Source: Burkholderiaceae bacterium (GTDB taxonomy: Bacteria > Pseudomonadota > Gammaproteobacteria > Burkholderiales > Burkholderiaceae). From it: a stretch of DNA of 36,048 nucleotides. This document shows positions 1 through 8,818 of the stretch, piece after piece. The DNA lies in NCBI GenBank assembly GCA_947380285.1, contig CANCQD010000008.1:1-36048 (forward strand), read 5' to 3'. Position numbers and translations under genes: made by a program. The notes below the pieces were generated by a model. That model searched no databases and was not told the origin of the DNA. It worked only from the letters and a program-made list of their open reading frames with translations. Each line of letters opens with the position of its first letter. Positions within the stretch are counted from its first letter, which is position 1.

Positions 1-559
1 ACCTTACTGTGATGAATGCAAAGCCTGTGTTGCTACACGCATCTTAGTGAATCAGTTTGAGCCTTCTCGCAGTCAACGCCGCGCCCATAAAAAACATGCT
101 GGCCTAGAGGCTTCTGTTCTCAATCTTGGCTATCAAGAAGAGCATTACCGACTTTATCAACGCTATCAAACGGAGCGTCACGCAGGTGGCGATATGGATA
201 GCGAGGATCAAGATCAGTATATGCAGTTTTTATTACAAAGTCGGGTGAACTCACGCATTGTTGAGTTTCGGGATGGTCCGCACGATTCGCATCCCGGTCG
301 ATTGCGCATGGTGAGCATGATCGATATTTTGGAACAAGGGATCTCCTCGGTTTATACCTTTTATGACACTTCCAGCCCATCTGCGAGCTATGGCAGCTAT
401 AGCATTCTGTGGCAGCTTGAACAAGCTCGCGTATTAGGCTTGCCTTATCTTTATCTTGGTTACTACATTAAAGAAAGCGACAAGATGTCATACAAGGTGA
501 AATTTCAACCGATGGAAGGTTTGATCGATGACCATTGGCAAACGCTGTCTGAGTCATAA
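1..559 (+). CDS. bpt: Aspartate/glutamate leucyltransferase (Bpt), 5'-truncated by window edge
   Basis: Only the last ~185 codons are present; the frame is open from base 2, so a GTG at 47 is internal and not a start. The visible part begins with a Cys-rich segment (YCDECKAC) and continues into [15 protein letters not shown], the hallmark of the ATE/Bpt family. The C-terminal GNAT-like half keeps the family blocks [33 protein letters not shown] and the ending EGLIDDHW. The family transfers Leu from Leu-tRNA to proteins starting with Asp or Glu, marking them for ClpS/ClpAP degradation in the cytosol. It lies 9 bp upstream of pyrD and is probably co-transcribed with it. In Burkholderiales the partner aat often precedes bpt, so it may lie just outside the window (family knowledge, not seen here). 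Confidence 0.93.
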   Translation, partial: PYCDECKACVATRILVNQFEPSRSQRRAHKKHAGLEASVLNLGYQEEHYRLYQRYQTERHAGGDMDSEDQDQYMQFLLQSRVNSRIVEFRDGPHDSHPGRLRMVSMIDILEQGISSVYTFYDTSSPSASYGSYSILWQLEQARVLGLPYLYLGYYIKESDKMSYKVKFQPMEGLIDDHWQTLSES

Positions 560-568
560 TATCTACCC

Positions 569-1603
569 ATGATTGATCGCTACTCACTTCTACGCCCTTG
601 GCTTTTTTGCATAGACCCAGAAAAAGCACATAACCTCACCCTTAGTAATTTGGATCGCGCGGAGCGCTGGGGATTGTTGGAGCATCTTGTTATTAAACCG
701 ATTAACGATCCACAAATACTCTGCGGTATTGAGTTTCCAAACCCAGTTGGATTGGCTGCAGGATTGGATAAAGACGGGAAACATATCGATGCCCTAGCTG
801 CATTGGGATTTGGATTTTTGGAAATTGGCACAGTGACTCCCCGGCCACAACCAGGAAACCCTAAGCCCCGAATGTTTCGCTTACCGGAAGCTCAGGCCAT
901 CATCAATCGTATGGGTTTTAATAATGATGGTGTTGAAGCCTGTGTTGCCAGAGTTCGTCGCTCGAAATTCTGGCAAAGGGGTGGTGTACTGGGTATGAAT
1001 ATTGGAAAAAATGCCAGCACGCCAATTGAAGAAGCCTCACGCGACTATGTTCTAGCGATGGAAGCAGTCTATGAAATTGCTACTTACATTACAGTCAATA
1101 TCTCTTCTCCAAATACGCAAAATCTGCGTGACCTACATGGCGAAGAAATGCTCCGTGAATTATTGGGAAGCCTCGATGAAGCCAGAAAGCGTTTAAGCGA
1201 TCGCCATGGTGTTCGCAAACCACTCTTTTTAAAGATTGCGCCCGACTTAGATCATGGCGATATCCACCTGATTGCTGACCTTCTCCTAGAGTTTGGTATT
1301 GATGCAGTCATTGCAACCAATACAACGATCTCTCGAGAAGCAGTACAAGGAATGGAGCACTCCGCAGAGGCCGGCGGTCTTTCTGGTGCTCCGGTACGCA
1401 ATGCTTCGAATATTGTGATCAAAGCTTTAAAAGCCAGACTAGGGAATCAGATTCCAATCATTGGTGTTGGTGGCATCCTATCGGGTGCAGATGCCCGAGA
1501 AAAGATCATGGCTGGTGCCAGCCTAGTTCAGCTCTATAGCGGATTGATCTATCGCGGACCAGACCTCGTAAATGAGTGTGCTACCGCCCTAAGACAACCC
1601 TAA
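569..1603 (+). CDS. pyrD: Dihydroorotate dehydrogenase (quinone), class 2
   Basis: 344 aa, the normal length for class 2 PyrD. It oxidises dihydroorotate to orotate in pyrimidine synthesis, passing electrons through FMN to membrane quinone. Visible motifs in order: the N-terminal membrane-associating helix region (LLRPWLF..PEKAHNL), [15 protein letters not shown] (FMN site), [15 protein letters not shown], the catalytic-serine block [11 protein letters not shown] (Ser, not Cys, marks class 2), [19 protein letters not shown], and the phosphate-binding IPIIGVGGI and [14 protein letters not shown]. The ATG at 569 follows the bpt stop by 9 bp, indicating one transcript. No strong terminator follows; a short perfect palindrome at 1606-1617 lacks a U-tract. 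Confidence 0.97.
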   Translation: MIDRYSLLRPWLFCIDPEKAHNLTLSNLDRAERWGLLEHLVIKPINDPQILCGIEFPNPVGLAAGLDKDGKHIDALAALGFGFLEIGTVTPRPQPGNPKPRMFRLPEAQAIINRMGFNNDGVEACVARVRRSKFWQRGGVLGMNIGKNASTPIEEASRDYVLAMEAVYEIATYITVNISSPNTQNLRDLHGEEMLRELLGSLDEARKRLSDRHGVRKPLFLKIAPDLDHGDIHLIADLLLEFGIDAVIATNTTISREAVQGMEHSAEAGGLSGAPVRNASNIVIKALKARLGNQIPIIGVGGILSGADAREKIMAGASLVQLYSGLIYRGPDLVNECATALRQP

Positions 1604-1696
1604 TCAGCCTTAAGGCTAGCCCGATGTCCTAATTTTCTCAATGAAAAGGGGAAGGACGCAACATTAGCTTTATAAAATAGGATTTCATAATATGCA

Positions 1697-1710
1697 ATTT
1701 CATCTGAAAT
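1697..1710. promoter_or_regulatory. Inverted repeat 5' of the IclR-type gene, candidate autoregulatory operator
   Basis: A perfect 6-2-6 inverted repeat, ATTTCA-TC-TGAAAT, ends 7 bp before the proposed ATG of the IclR-family gene. A further ATTTCA half-site lies 15 bp upstream at 1682-1687, so three half-sites fall in 29 bp. A TATAAAAT stretch at 1671-1678 could be the -10 element, placing the repeat just downstream of the transcription start. IclR-family repressors commonly bind short A/T-rich inverted repeats in their own promoter. Binding here is inferred. Confidence 0.4.
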
Positions 1711-1717
1711 CGCTACA

Positions 1718-2551
1718 ATGAGATCCATGAACATCAGCAAAACTGTGAAAACTCGCAAATCTACTGGGGAAGTTGGTAAGACTGCCATCCAGGTGGTGGA
1801 GCGCATGATGAATTTGCTTGATGCACTTGCCGAACAAGAAGAGTCAAGTAGCCTGAAAAATCTAGCAGAAATCACTGGCCTTCACCCCTCCACAGCTCAC
1901 AGAATTCTGAATGACATGGTTGCCTGCCGCTTGGTTGAGCGTGGTGATGGTGGAACCTATCGGCTTGGCCTCAAGCTTTTAGAGTTGGGTAACTTAGTTA
2001 AAGCACGCTTATCTGTGCGTGAAGCTGCTCAACTTCCGATGCGCACCCTCCATAAACTCACAGGCGAAACCGTCAATTTGTCTGTTCGTCAAGGCGATGA
2101 AATTGTCTACATTGATCGTGCATATAGCGAGCGCTCAGGCATGCAGGTTGTCCGTGCCATTGGTGGTCGCGCCCCACTCCACCTCACCTCTGTTGGAAAA
2201 CTCTTTTTAGCTAGCGATGATCCAGGACAAGTTCGTGCTTATGTCACTCGCACTGGTCTATCGGGCCACACTCGCAATAGTATTACAGACCTTAGCAAAC
2301 TCGAAACTGAGCTTAATCATGTGCGCAAAGTAGGTAACGCTCGTGATGATGAAGAATTAGAGTTGGGTGTGAGTTGTTTGGCTGCCGCCATTTTGGATGA
2401 CACTGGAAAGTTGGTTGCCGGTCTGTCTCTGAGCGCACCAACTGATCGTATTCAGGCGGATTGGCTACGCTCGCTACAAGAAACCGCCCTGCAGATATCC
2501 AAGGGAATGGGCTTTAAGCCTAAGTCTGCAGAGCCAGGTTCAGTAAGCTAA
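1718..2551 (+). CDS. IclR family transcriptional regulator
   Basis: 277 aa. The N-terminal winged helix-turn-helix (about residues 20-80) contains SLKNLAEITGLHPSTAHRIL followed by the wing, typical of IclR repressors/activators. The C-terminal effector-binding domain (about 95-270) includes GETVNLSVRQGDEIVYIDRA, RAPLHLTSVGKLFLA and the LGVSCLAAAILDDTGKLVAGLS block. These regulators usually control catabolic operons after binding a small carboxylate or aromatic. No catabolic operon is adjacent, so the target is not evident. It stands alone between pyrD and the convergent PBP7-like gene (5 bp between stops). The start could be the ATG at 1718 or the in-frame ATG at 1727; neither has a strong ribosome-binding site. 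Confidence 0.9.
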   Translation: MRSMNISKTVKTRKSTGEVGKTAIQVVERMMNLLDALAEQEESSSLKNLAEITGLHPSTAHRILNDMVACRLVERGDGGTYRLGLKLLELGNLVKARLSVREAAQLPMRTLHKLTGETVNLSVRQGDEIVYIDRAYSERSGMQVVRAIGGRAPLHLTSVGKLFLASDDPGQVRAYVTRTGLSGHTRNSITDLSKLETELNHVRKVGNARDDEELELGVSCLAAAILDDTGKLVAGLSLSAPTDRIQADWLRSLQETALQISKGMGFKPKSAEPGSVS

Positions 2552-2556
2552 CTTCG

Positions 2557-3573
2557 TTACATCAAGCGACGTATCGGCTGTGCACCAGAAGGCATACGCT
2601 CATACCAATCGCGGACACGAACAGCATCCGCAAAACGCGATTGCGTCCCAACAGAATCCAAGAAAACCAATAGCAAAGGCGTGTTATTCACCCTCGCTTG
2701 CATTACTAAACATTTACCAGCCGCATTAATAAAACCCGTTTTCTGCAGGCCAATATTCATATCTCCAGAGCGGACCAAACGATTAGTGTTCAAGAATTTC
2801 TGAGGACGCTTTGCAATCACCATCGTCAAATCTGGCCAAGTAGAAAACTCACGAATCATTTTGTATTGATACGCAGCATTCAGCATCCGGGTGAGATCTT
2901 CCGCCGTGGCAACGTTCTCACTTAAGAGTCCGGTTGGATCTGCAAAATGAGAGTGATCCATGCCCAAATCTTTTGCTTTCCGGTTCATAGCATCTACAAA
3001 TGATGGGACGCCGCCTGGATAATTTCTTCCTAAGGTATATGCAGCGCGGTTCTCAGAGGACATCAAAGCTAATAGCAAAGCTTCTTCACGCGTTAAAACC
3101 GTACCGCCTGCTAAACGTGAAGTGCGATAGATATGCACATCATCTGCATTAATGACTAATGTTTCATCCAGTGGTAACTTGGAATCTAAGACTACCATCG
3201 CTGTCATTAACTTTGTAATGGAAGCGATTGGCAAACTGACTGAAGGGTTCTTTTCAAAATACACTTCTTTGGTATCTTGGTTTACCACCATGGCTACACT
3301 AGATTTCAAACTCAGTTCGTCATGTTGACCTCGCAAACCCAAGGCCGTAGCAAGGGATGGTCTTGCAGGAATAGGAGGCTCAGCGGAACGCGTTACTGTT
3401 ATGCGAACTGTTTTGGGTTTCTTTGCTGTCTTAGTGCTTGTCTTTACAACAACTTTATTCGTAGTTTTGGCGGCCTGCTTGTCTGTATTGGCAGCAGTAG
3501 CTGGTACGTTTACTAAGGTGCCAACAGCAAAAAGGGTCCCCAAGACAACGGCCCAAAATCGATTCAAATGCAT
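2557..3573 (-). CDS. pbpG: D-alanyl-D-alanine endopeptidase (PBP7/PbpG-like, peptidase S11)
   Basis: 338 aa. An N-terminal hydrophobic signal sequence (residues ~6-28, ending ATAAN) predicts export to the periplasm. A Lys/Thr-rich low-complexity linker (~30-65) precedes the S11 domain. All three active-site motifs are present: SxxK as SITK (Ser118, Lys121), SxN as SEN (173-175) and KTG (278-280). The family cleaves D,D peptide cross-links or terminal D-Ala of peptidoglycan. It lacks the long C-terminal domain of PBP5, as expected for the PBP7 group. A GGAAGG ribosome-binding site precedes the ATG. The gene is convergent with the IclR gene and downstream of the EamA gene on the same strand, with 109 bp between. 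Confidence 0.9.
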   Translation of the reverse strand: MHLNRFWAVVLGTLFAVGTLVNVPATAANTDKQAAKTTNKVVVKTSTKTAKKPKTVRITVTRSAEPPIPARPSLATALGLRGQHDELSLKSSVAMVVNQDTKEVYFEKNPSVSLPIASITKLMTAMVVLDSKLPLDETLVINADDVHIYRTSRLAGGTVLTREEALLLALMSSENRAAYTLGRNYPGGVPSFVDAMNRKAKDLGMDHSHFADPTGLLSENVATAEDLTRMLNAAYQYKMIREFSTWPDLTMVIAKRPQKFLNTNRLVRSGDMNIGLQKTGFINAAGKCLVMQARVNNTPLLLVFLDSVGTQSRFADAVRVRDWYERMPSGAQPIRRLM

Positions 3574-3682
3574 CCGAAAATACCTTCCAAAACTTTCAAC
3601 ATACGGAATGATAATTAATTTCCCAAGCTAAGGCAGTTTTATTCGCCCCAATTTAGATAATTCATCCCACTAAACAAATGCC

Positions 3683-4570
3683 CTACTCGGCAATTGTCGC
3701 TACAGTATTCGTCTGACGGGCATTTACCAACACTACACCAGTCATCGTCAAACACAAGCCCACTGCCATGAGTAATGTGAATGGCTCATCAAATAACAGC
3801 CAAGCCATTGCAGCGGTTGTCGGTGGTACTAAATAGAGAAAGCTAGTGACCTTGGTAGCGGCCCCCTTACGAATCATCATGAAGAGTAAGCTGATGGATC
3901 CAATCGAAATGGGGAGGATGGACCATAACAAGGCGCCGGTGACAGGGAGGTTCCAAACCATCTCCCCTGACTCAAAAAAATACATGCAGATGAAACACAG
4001 CACAGCTGAAACACCAAACTGAATGGATGATCCAGCGCGCAGATCAAATACTGGGCAGAACTTCTTTTGATACAGCGTGCCAAATGTAATTGAGAAAAGC
4101 GCAATAAATGCCAATATGTAACTAAGCAAAGGGATGTGTGCAAAACCAATCTTTTCCGCAACTACCAAGGCAACACCTGCAAACCCGAACCCCAAACCTA
4201 TCCATTGACGTGGCGACACTTTCTCTGAAATCCAAGCCGCAAACCATGCAGTCACAATTGGCTGCAAACCAACAATGATCGCAACCAGTCCTGCTGTCAT
4301 TCCTAATCTGACAGCAAACCAAACTCCCAGCAAATAACCAAACTGCATCAAGATGCCTGCAACCGCAATGTGCTTGATTTGAGACCAGCTAGGCCATGTG
4401 ATTCTCCACACTAGGCTAAGGGCTGCCATGGCTGCTAGAACCCCAGCAAAGCGCCAAAACAAGAATGTGGCTGGCTCTACATAAGGCATTGCCAGACGAG
4501 CGATGACAAAACCAGTACTCCAAATGAGAACAAAAATCGGGGCTATAGCATTGTCTAGCGAAAGCTTCAT
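3683..4570 (-). CDS. EamA/DMT family membrane transporter
   Basis: 295 aa, very hydrophobic, with about ten predicted transmembrane segments arranged as two repeated EamA domains of roughly 140 residues. The first begins APIFVLIWSTGFVIARLAMP, the standard opening of this family; the second contains the GTLYQKK loop and ends with LFDEPFTLLMAVGLCLTMTGVVLVN. Members export amino acids, nucleosides or other metabolites across the inner membrane, but substrate cannot be read from sequence. The gene is divergent from the phasin gene (197 bp between starts) and appears to be a single-gene unit, possibly reading on toward pbpG. Confidence 0.88.
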   Translation of the reverse strand: MKLSLDNAIAPIFVLIWSTGFVIARLAMPYVEPATFLFWRFAGVLAAMAALSLVWRITWPSWSQIKHIAVAGILMQFGYLLGVWFAVRLGMTAGLVAIIVGLQPIVTAWFAAWISEKVSPRQWIGLGFGFAGVALVVAEKIGFAHIPLLSYILAFIALFSITFGTLYQKKFCPVFDLRAGSSIQFGVSAVLCFICMYFFESGEMVWNLPVTGALLWSILPISIGSISLLFMMIRKGAATKVTSFLYLVPPTTAAMAWLLFDEPFTLLMAVGLCLTMTGVVLVNARQTNTVATIAE

Positions 4571-4665
4571 AGGTAACTTACTGAAAATATTGGGATTTTT
4601 TACTTAGGCCCTAATTTTAGGCTCTTTTTAAGAATGCACTTTGCGGGTCTAGTCCACGGAATTAA

Positions 4666-4695
4666 TGCTGCAACGCAACATATATGCAATACAAT
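4666..4695 (+). promoter_or_regulatory. Candidate phasin promoter/operator with repeated GCAA words
   Basis: Upstream of the phasin gene are TGCTGCAACGCAACA (4666-4680) and then TGCAATACAAT, giving three GCAA words at 4670, 4675 and 4686 and a TACAAT (4690-4695) that could be a -10 box. Phasin genes of Burkholderiales are typically repressed by PhaR, which recognises TGC/GCA-rich sites. The resemblance suggests, but does not show, a PhaR operator. The rest of the 4571-4767 gap is A/T-rich with no other clear signal. Confidence 0.3.
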
Positions 4696-4767
4696 GATGT
4701 AAAGAGAGTACATTAAGCAAAAGCCTAAAGTCAGAATAAAAAATTAGTCAAACGGAAAACGATAAAG

Positions 4768-5322
4768 ATGAACTTAACTCCAGAACAAATTGCAGCAGCA
4801 CAAAAAGCAAACTTAGAGACCTTGAGTGGATTAACTAATCAAGCATTGCAAAGCATTGAAAAATTAGTTGAACTCAATATGCACATCGCTAAGCAAAGCT
4901 TAGGCGATAGTATGAATAGCGCCAAGAAAGCCCTTGAAGTTAAAGACATTCAACAATTGCTCGCCCACCAAGCAGAAGCAGTTCAACCAATGGCTGAAAA
5001 AATTATGGCTTACAGCCGTCATTTGTATGAATTAGCGCATGAGACACAAAACAGTTTCACAGAGTCTGCAGAAAAAGAATTTCAAGCAGGTCAAAAGAAA
5101 ATTAACTCTTTAGTAGAAGAATGGACGAAAAATGCACCAGCTGGATCTGACGCTGCAGTACAAGCTATGAAACAAGCCATTGCTTCAGCGAACAATGTAT
5201 TTGAGACTAGCCAAAAGGCAGTAAAGCATGCAGTAGAGGTTGCACAAACAAACCTAAACAGCGCAACTGAAACAGTCATGAAGGCTGCCGATACAGCAAC
5301 CAAATCCGCTAAGAAGAAGTAA
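4768..5322 (+). CDS. Phasin family protein (polyhydroxyalkanoate granule-associated)
   Basis: 184 aa, almost entirely predicted alpha-helix, rich in Ala, Lys, Gln and Glu, with no signal peptide and almost no aromatic residues. It opens NLTPEQIAAAQKANLETL, the typical start of betaproteobacterial phasins, and ends in an Ala/Lys-rich tail (DTATKSAKKK). Phasins coat polyhydroxybutyrate granules in the cytoplasm, controlling granule number and size. The gene is monocistronic: its own upstream region lies at 4571-4767 and a strong terminator follows 36 bp after the stop. PHA synthesis genes are not in the window, which is usual for dispersed phasin genes. Confidence 0.92.
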   Translation: MNLTPEQIAAAQKANLETLSGLTNQALQSIEKLVELNMHIAKQSLGDSMNSAKKALEVKDIQQLLAHQAEAVQPMAEKIMAYSRHLYELAHETQNSFTESAEKEFQAGQKKINSLVEEWTKNAPAGSDAAVQAMKQAIASANNVFETSQKAVKHAVEVAQTNLNSATETVMKAADTATKSAKKK

Positions 5323-5358
5323 CTTAATAGATTTTTCTCAGGGGACCCCCTTGAATGC

Positions 5359-5390
5359 AAAAGCCCCGATTGCTCGGGGCTTTTTATTTT
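5359..5390 (+). terminator. Rho-independent terminator of the phasin gene
   Basis: A perfect stem AAAAGCCCCGA/TCGGGGCTTTT with a 4-nt loop (TTGC), followed by TTTTTATTTT on the plus strand. On the minus strand it is followed only by CTTTTGCATT, so it may also weakly stop transcription from the liv genes' opposite direction. 5391-5459 shows no gene. Confidence 0.92.
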
Positions 5391-5459
5391 TAGAGCACAA
5401 TGCGCAGCTCGCCCTGATTTACTAAATCCACTAGGCGGATAAGGAACGATGATGTTGAT

Positions 5460-6170
5460 TTAAACGCTAACACGCCTAATTAACTCTTTACGTTCTTCTA
5501 GGTCTTGAGAGTTTCCTTCAAGCACAACCCTTCCTCGCTCGACCACATAATGTCTATCGCATAAATGGATGGCTTTATGAATATTTTGCTCAATTAATAG
5601 AATTGATATTCCTTGGGACTTAAGCTCCTCCATCAAGCGGAAAATGTCAGCAACAACCATTGGGGCAAGGCCCTCAGTAGGCTCATCAATTAAGAGTAAT
5701 TTTGGATTACCCACCAATACACGAGCCATTGCCAGCATTTGCTGCTCGCCACCAGACAAAGTAGTGCCAGATTGATTTCGTCTCTCCTGTAGACGTGGAA
5801 ATCTTTCAAAAACCATTTGAATGCGTTGCTCAGCAGCCTTACGCTCGCTTGCTTGAACTTGCATCAATCCAAGCTTAAGATTCCCCTCGACACTTAAGCC
5901 CGGGAATATTCTGCGATCTTCGGGAACCAAGCCCATGCCCAGTCGGGTAATTTCATTTGGGGCTAAGGCTCCAATGGCTTGGCCGTGAAATAGTATTTTT
6001 CCCTGAGAAGGCCTATGCCAACCGGCAATAGTTTTGACAATGGTAGTCTTCCCAACCCCGTTCCTTCCAAACAAACCTACAGTCTCACCAGGCTTGATGG
6101 AGAAATTAACACCCTGCAAAACATGGGACAAACCAAGATTGACATGTACATCATGCATCTCCAAAATCAT
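5460..6170 (-). CDS. livF: ABC transporter ATP-binding protein, LivF type
   Basis: 236 aa, the usual LivF length. Walker A is GRNGVGKTT (about residues 35-43), the ABC signature LSGGEQQ precedes Walker B LLLIDEPTEGLAP, and an H-loop-like region EQNIHKA follows. TEGLAP after Walker B is characteristic of LivF ATPases of the hydrophobic amino acid transporter (HAAT) family. It pairs with LivG on the cytoplasmic face to power uptake by the LivH/LivM permeases. It is the last gene of the hmf-liv operon, and its ATG overlaps the livG stop by 4 bp. The symbol reflects family; in this context the substrate is probably a carboxylate (furoate by inference), not leucine. Confidence 0.93.
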   Translation of the reverse strand: MILEMHDVHVNLGLSHVLQGVNFSIKPGETVGLFGRNGVGKTTIVKTIAGWHRPSQGKILFHGQAIGALAPNEITRLGMGLVPEDRRIFPGLSVEGNLKLGLMQVQASERKAAEQRIQMVFERFPRLQERRNQSGTTLSGGEQQMLAMARVLVGNPKLLLIDEPTEGLAPMVVADIFRLMEELKSQGISILLIEQNIHKAIHLCDRHYVVERGRVVLEGNSQDLEERKELIRRVSV

Positions 6171-6925
6171 GCCAACTCCTCACCAAAGTATGCTGTTTGA
6201 ACAAGTGGATTAGCCCGAACCTCACTAGGAATTCCTTCGGCCAATTTCTTGCCCTGCGCCATGACAATCACTGTTTTGGATAAATCCATTACCAGATCTA
6301 CATCATGCTCAATCAATAGAACAGTAATTTTTGACCCCAGATGCTTAATAAGCTCAGCGGTATCCTGGGTGTCACCCTGCGACATCCCTTGAGTTGGCTC
6401 ATCCAATAGCAGAAGTTTTGGCCGAGTAGCTAACGTTACCGCAATCTCTAAGCGTCTTTGCTGACCATGGGATAAAGCTCCCGCAAGCTGCTCACAGCAT
6501 TCAAGCAATCCAAATTCTTCTAATAATTCATTAGCCCTATCCATTGCAATAGTGCTTTTGCTCAAAGGCAAAAACAAATGGGAGCTCGGCTCTAATGCTT
6601 GACTCGCAATTCTTAAGTTATCAATTACAGAGAGATCAAAAAAGAGATTGGTAATCTGAAATGATCGAGCCATTCCACATGACAATCGCCCCTCAGGACT
6701 CATGCGAGTAAGATTTTGACCATCAAGCTCTACTAATCCTAAATCAGCCATAAAAGTACCACTAAGCAAATTAAAGAGAGTGCTCTTACCGGCACCATTC
6801 GGCCCGATAATAGAAGTAACACCCAAGCGCGTTACATCAAAGCTAACATCATCGACGGCAGCAAGGCCACCGAAACGCTTACTAAGACCCATTGCTTTAA
6901 GAATGATTTCCGTATTCTTCATCAC
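6167..6925 (-). CDS. livG: ABC transporter ATP-binding protein, LivG type
   Basis: 252 aa. Walker A is GPNGAGKST, the signature is LSHGQQRRLEIAVTLATRPKL (as LSHG rather than LSGG, common in LivG), Walker B is LLLLDEPTQGMS and the switch His is in LIEHDVDLVM. The C-terminal GKKLAEGIPSEVRANPLVQ..YFGEE segment is the LivG-specific BCA_ABC_TP_C tail. It overlaps both neighbours by 4 bp (livM upstream, livF downstream), so translation is coupled. It is the second ATPase of the importer encoded with the hmf genes. Confidence 0.93.
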   Translation of the reverse strand: MMKNTEIILKAMGLSKRFGGLAAVDDVSFDVTRLGVTSIIGPNGAGKSTLFNLLSGTFMADLGLVELDGQNLTRMSPEGRLSCGMARSFQITNLFFDLSVIDNLRIASQALEPSSHLFLPLSKSTIAMDRANELLEEFGLLECCEQLAGALSHGQQRRLEIAVTLATRPKLLLLDEPTQGMSQGDTQDTAELIKHLGSKITVLLIEHDVDLVMDLSKTVIVMAQGKKLAEGIPSEVRANPLVQTAYFGEELA

Positions 6926-7905
6926 TCTCCCCCTTTATGAGAATGATTTTTCCCGAAATATTTAGTCAGTAGGCCAGCTATGCCCTTAGGGGCTGAAACA
7001 ACTACCACCACAAAGATAAGTCCAATAACAATATGATGATGTACTGTCCAGGTGCCAATGATGGATTTGAATGAGGTTAAAAGAACGCTACCCAAAATGG
7101 GTCCGACTAAAGTTCCTACTCCACCCAAGACAACTGTTACAACGGCATTCCCAGAAACGCTAAAGAACATTAGCTCAGGAGAAACAAAACCTCTTAACAT
7201 CGGATAGAGGGCACCAGAAACAGCCGCAACCACTGCTGCCAAAATAAAGGCCACTTGTTTTGGCCCTTTAGACTTATACCCAACGTAAGCCAAACGATCC
7301 TCATTGGATCGAATTGCATGCCAAATCGAACCCATAGGGGTAGTCAAAAAATATTTTAGAACTGCGTATAGCGCACCAATCGTGAGCAATGTAATGACAA
7401 AAAATGCGCCGGGTTGACCAGCATCAATAATCCCGAATGGAGTCCAGATTTGCAAAATAGGCACCCCCATCATGCCGTCAGATGCCCCAAGACTTCGCGT
7501 GTTGTAGACAACCTTAGCCGCTACCTGCGCTAGTCCAAAGGTAATTAATGCAAAGTAGACTCCCTTTGATCTTAGCGCTATAAAGCTTGCCACCCACCCT
7601 AGCGCGATCGAGGTTAGGGTTACAACTCCTATTGCTAAGAAGAATGATGGGGAAACTTCTTTTAAAACTAAAGCAGATAAGTAGGCGCCAAAACCAAAAT
7701 ATAGCGCCTGACCAAGAGACAGCAGTCCGACAATTCCAAGCAATAGATCAACGGACATCGCCAACCCACCAAAGATTAATGACTCCGTGGCTAACCTCAG
7801 AAAGAAGGTGTCGCCCAAAATACCACCAATGACAAACAAAGCTCCAGCAGAAACTAATAAAAATATCTCAATCAGCCGAATAGCCTTGACCTGTGGATTA
7901 TGCAT
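6922..7905 (-). CDS. livM: ABC transporter permease, LivM type
   Basis: 327 aa, with about eight to ten transmembrane helices. The N-terminal part carries LLLGIVGLLSLGQALYFGFGAYLSAL, the conserved Liv-permease block that contacts the ATPases. A central loop (residues ~135-150, RSLGASDGMMGVP) matches the LivM G(G)xxG(L/M)xG region. It forms the inner-membrane channel with LivH and couples to LivG/LivF. Its start lies inside the end of livH (8-bp overlap) and its stop overlaps livG by 4 bp, consistent with a single operon. Confidence 0.92.
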   Translation of the reverse strand: MHNPQVKAIRLIEIFLLVSAGALFVIGGILGDTFFLRLATESLIFGGLAMSVDLLLGIVGLLSLGQALYFGFGAYLSALVLKEVSPSFFLAIGVVTLTSIALGWVASFIALRSKGVYFALITFGLAQVAAKVVYNTRSLGASDGMMGVPILQIWTPFGIIDAGQPGAFFVITLLTIGALYAVLKYFLTTPMGSIWHAIRSNEDRLAYVGYKSKGPKQVAFILAAVVAAVSGALYPMLRGFVSPELMFFSVSGNAVVTVVLGGVGTLVGPILGSVLLTSFKSIIGTWTVHHHIVIGLIFVVVVVSAPKGIAGLLTKYFGKNHSHKGGE

Positions 7906-8782
7906 TTTTCATGCCCCCATACAAACCAGTTGGCTTAAACATCAGCACCAAAACCATTACCGTAAATACTAGGGGATCTGACCATACCGGAGAAATGAAT
8001 AAAGAAGATATTGATTGCAATTGCGTTAACAAAATTCCTGCAATTACAGCACCTTTAATACTTCCAAGGCCTCCTACAATGACGACGCTAAAGGCCATCA
8101 AAATAAAATCTCTCCCCATGGTTGGGAAAACTGAATAGATTGGAGCCAGCAACACTCCGGCAAGACCGGCTAAGGCAACACCAAAGGCAAAAGTCAGTGC
8201 ATAAACTCGCATAACCGGTATTCCTAGGGAAGAGCTCATATCCTTGTCATATGCTGAAGCTCTCACAATGGCCCCCAACTGGGTTTTATAAATCAACGCC
8301 CACACAGTGAAAATAATTAAAGCGCCAAACCCCATCAGAAATAGCCTGTAATTTGGGAACATCACTCCCAACAACTCGCTGGCGCCTGAAATAGGAGCGC
8401 TAGGCTTAATTGGGTTTGCACCCCAAATAATCTTATAGCCATCTTCCAAAACCATGGCAACGCCAAATGTAAGCAGCAAAGTCAGAATATGTCGGTCTTT
8501 ATAGTGAAATACTTTTTGAATCAAAAGTCTTTCCATTGCAAAGCCAATTGGAACTAATAACAATGGAACTAATATTAGACAGAGCCAGAATGAAACGCCT
8601 AAGGCCATAAGACTCACACTGATGAAAGCACCGGCTGCATAGAATTCACCATGAGACATATTGATTACGTCTAGTAAGCCAAAAATAATAGTTAACCCCA
8701 AAGCCATGAGGACCACTGCAACACCAATTGATAGTCCATTGACTATCTGTGGTGCATAAATATATTGCAAGCTCTCTAGCAT
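7898..8782 (-). CDS. livH: ABC transporter permease, LivH type
   Basis: 294 aa, with about eight transmembrane helices. The family block GLLDVINMSHGEFYAAGAFIS (around residues 34-55) is clear, as are LEDGYKIIWG and the C-terminal VIVGGLGSIKGAVIAGILL seen in LivH permeases. It partners LivM. The gene is separated from the upstream binding-protein gene by 81 bp containing a strong stem-loop, while it overlaps livM by 8 bp. The permease/ATPase genes therefore form one translationally coupled block downstream of the hairpin. Confidence 0.92.
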   Translation of the reverse strand: MLESLQYIYAPQIVNGLSIGVAVVLMALGLTIIFGLLDVINMSHGEFYAAGAFISVSLMALGVSFWLCLILVPLLLVPIGFAMERLLIQKVFHYKDRHILTLLLTFGVAMVLEDGYKIIWGANPIKPSAPISGASELLGVMFPNYRLFLMGFGALIIFTVWALIYKTQLGAIVRASAYDKDMSSSLGIPVMRVYALTFAFGVALAGLAGVLLAPIYSVFPTMGRDFILMAFSVVIVGGLGSIKGAVIAGILLTQLQSISSLFISPVWSDPLVFTVMVLVLMFKPTGLYGGMKNA

Positions 8783-8818
8783 TGAAAACCCAATCCCTTA
8801 GTGAAATTCAGAAACAAC

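Noticed and set aside
1606..1617. Perfect palindrome AGCCTTAAGGCT after pyrD as terminator
   Set aside because: It has no loop and no U-tract, so it would be a poor intrinsic terminator; it may be chance or a weak protein site.
1600..1875. Minus-strand open frame covering the pyrD-IclR gap
   Set aside because: It overlaps the well-supported IclR N-terminus, has no recognisable domain and its composition looks like an antisense frame.
3606..3620. Possible Fur box (AATGATAATTAATTT) upstream of the PBP7-like gene
   Set aside because: Only one half matches the Fur consensus and no iron-related gene is adjacent.
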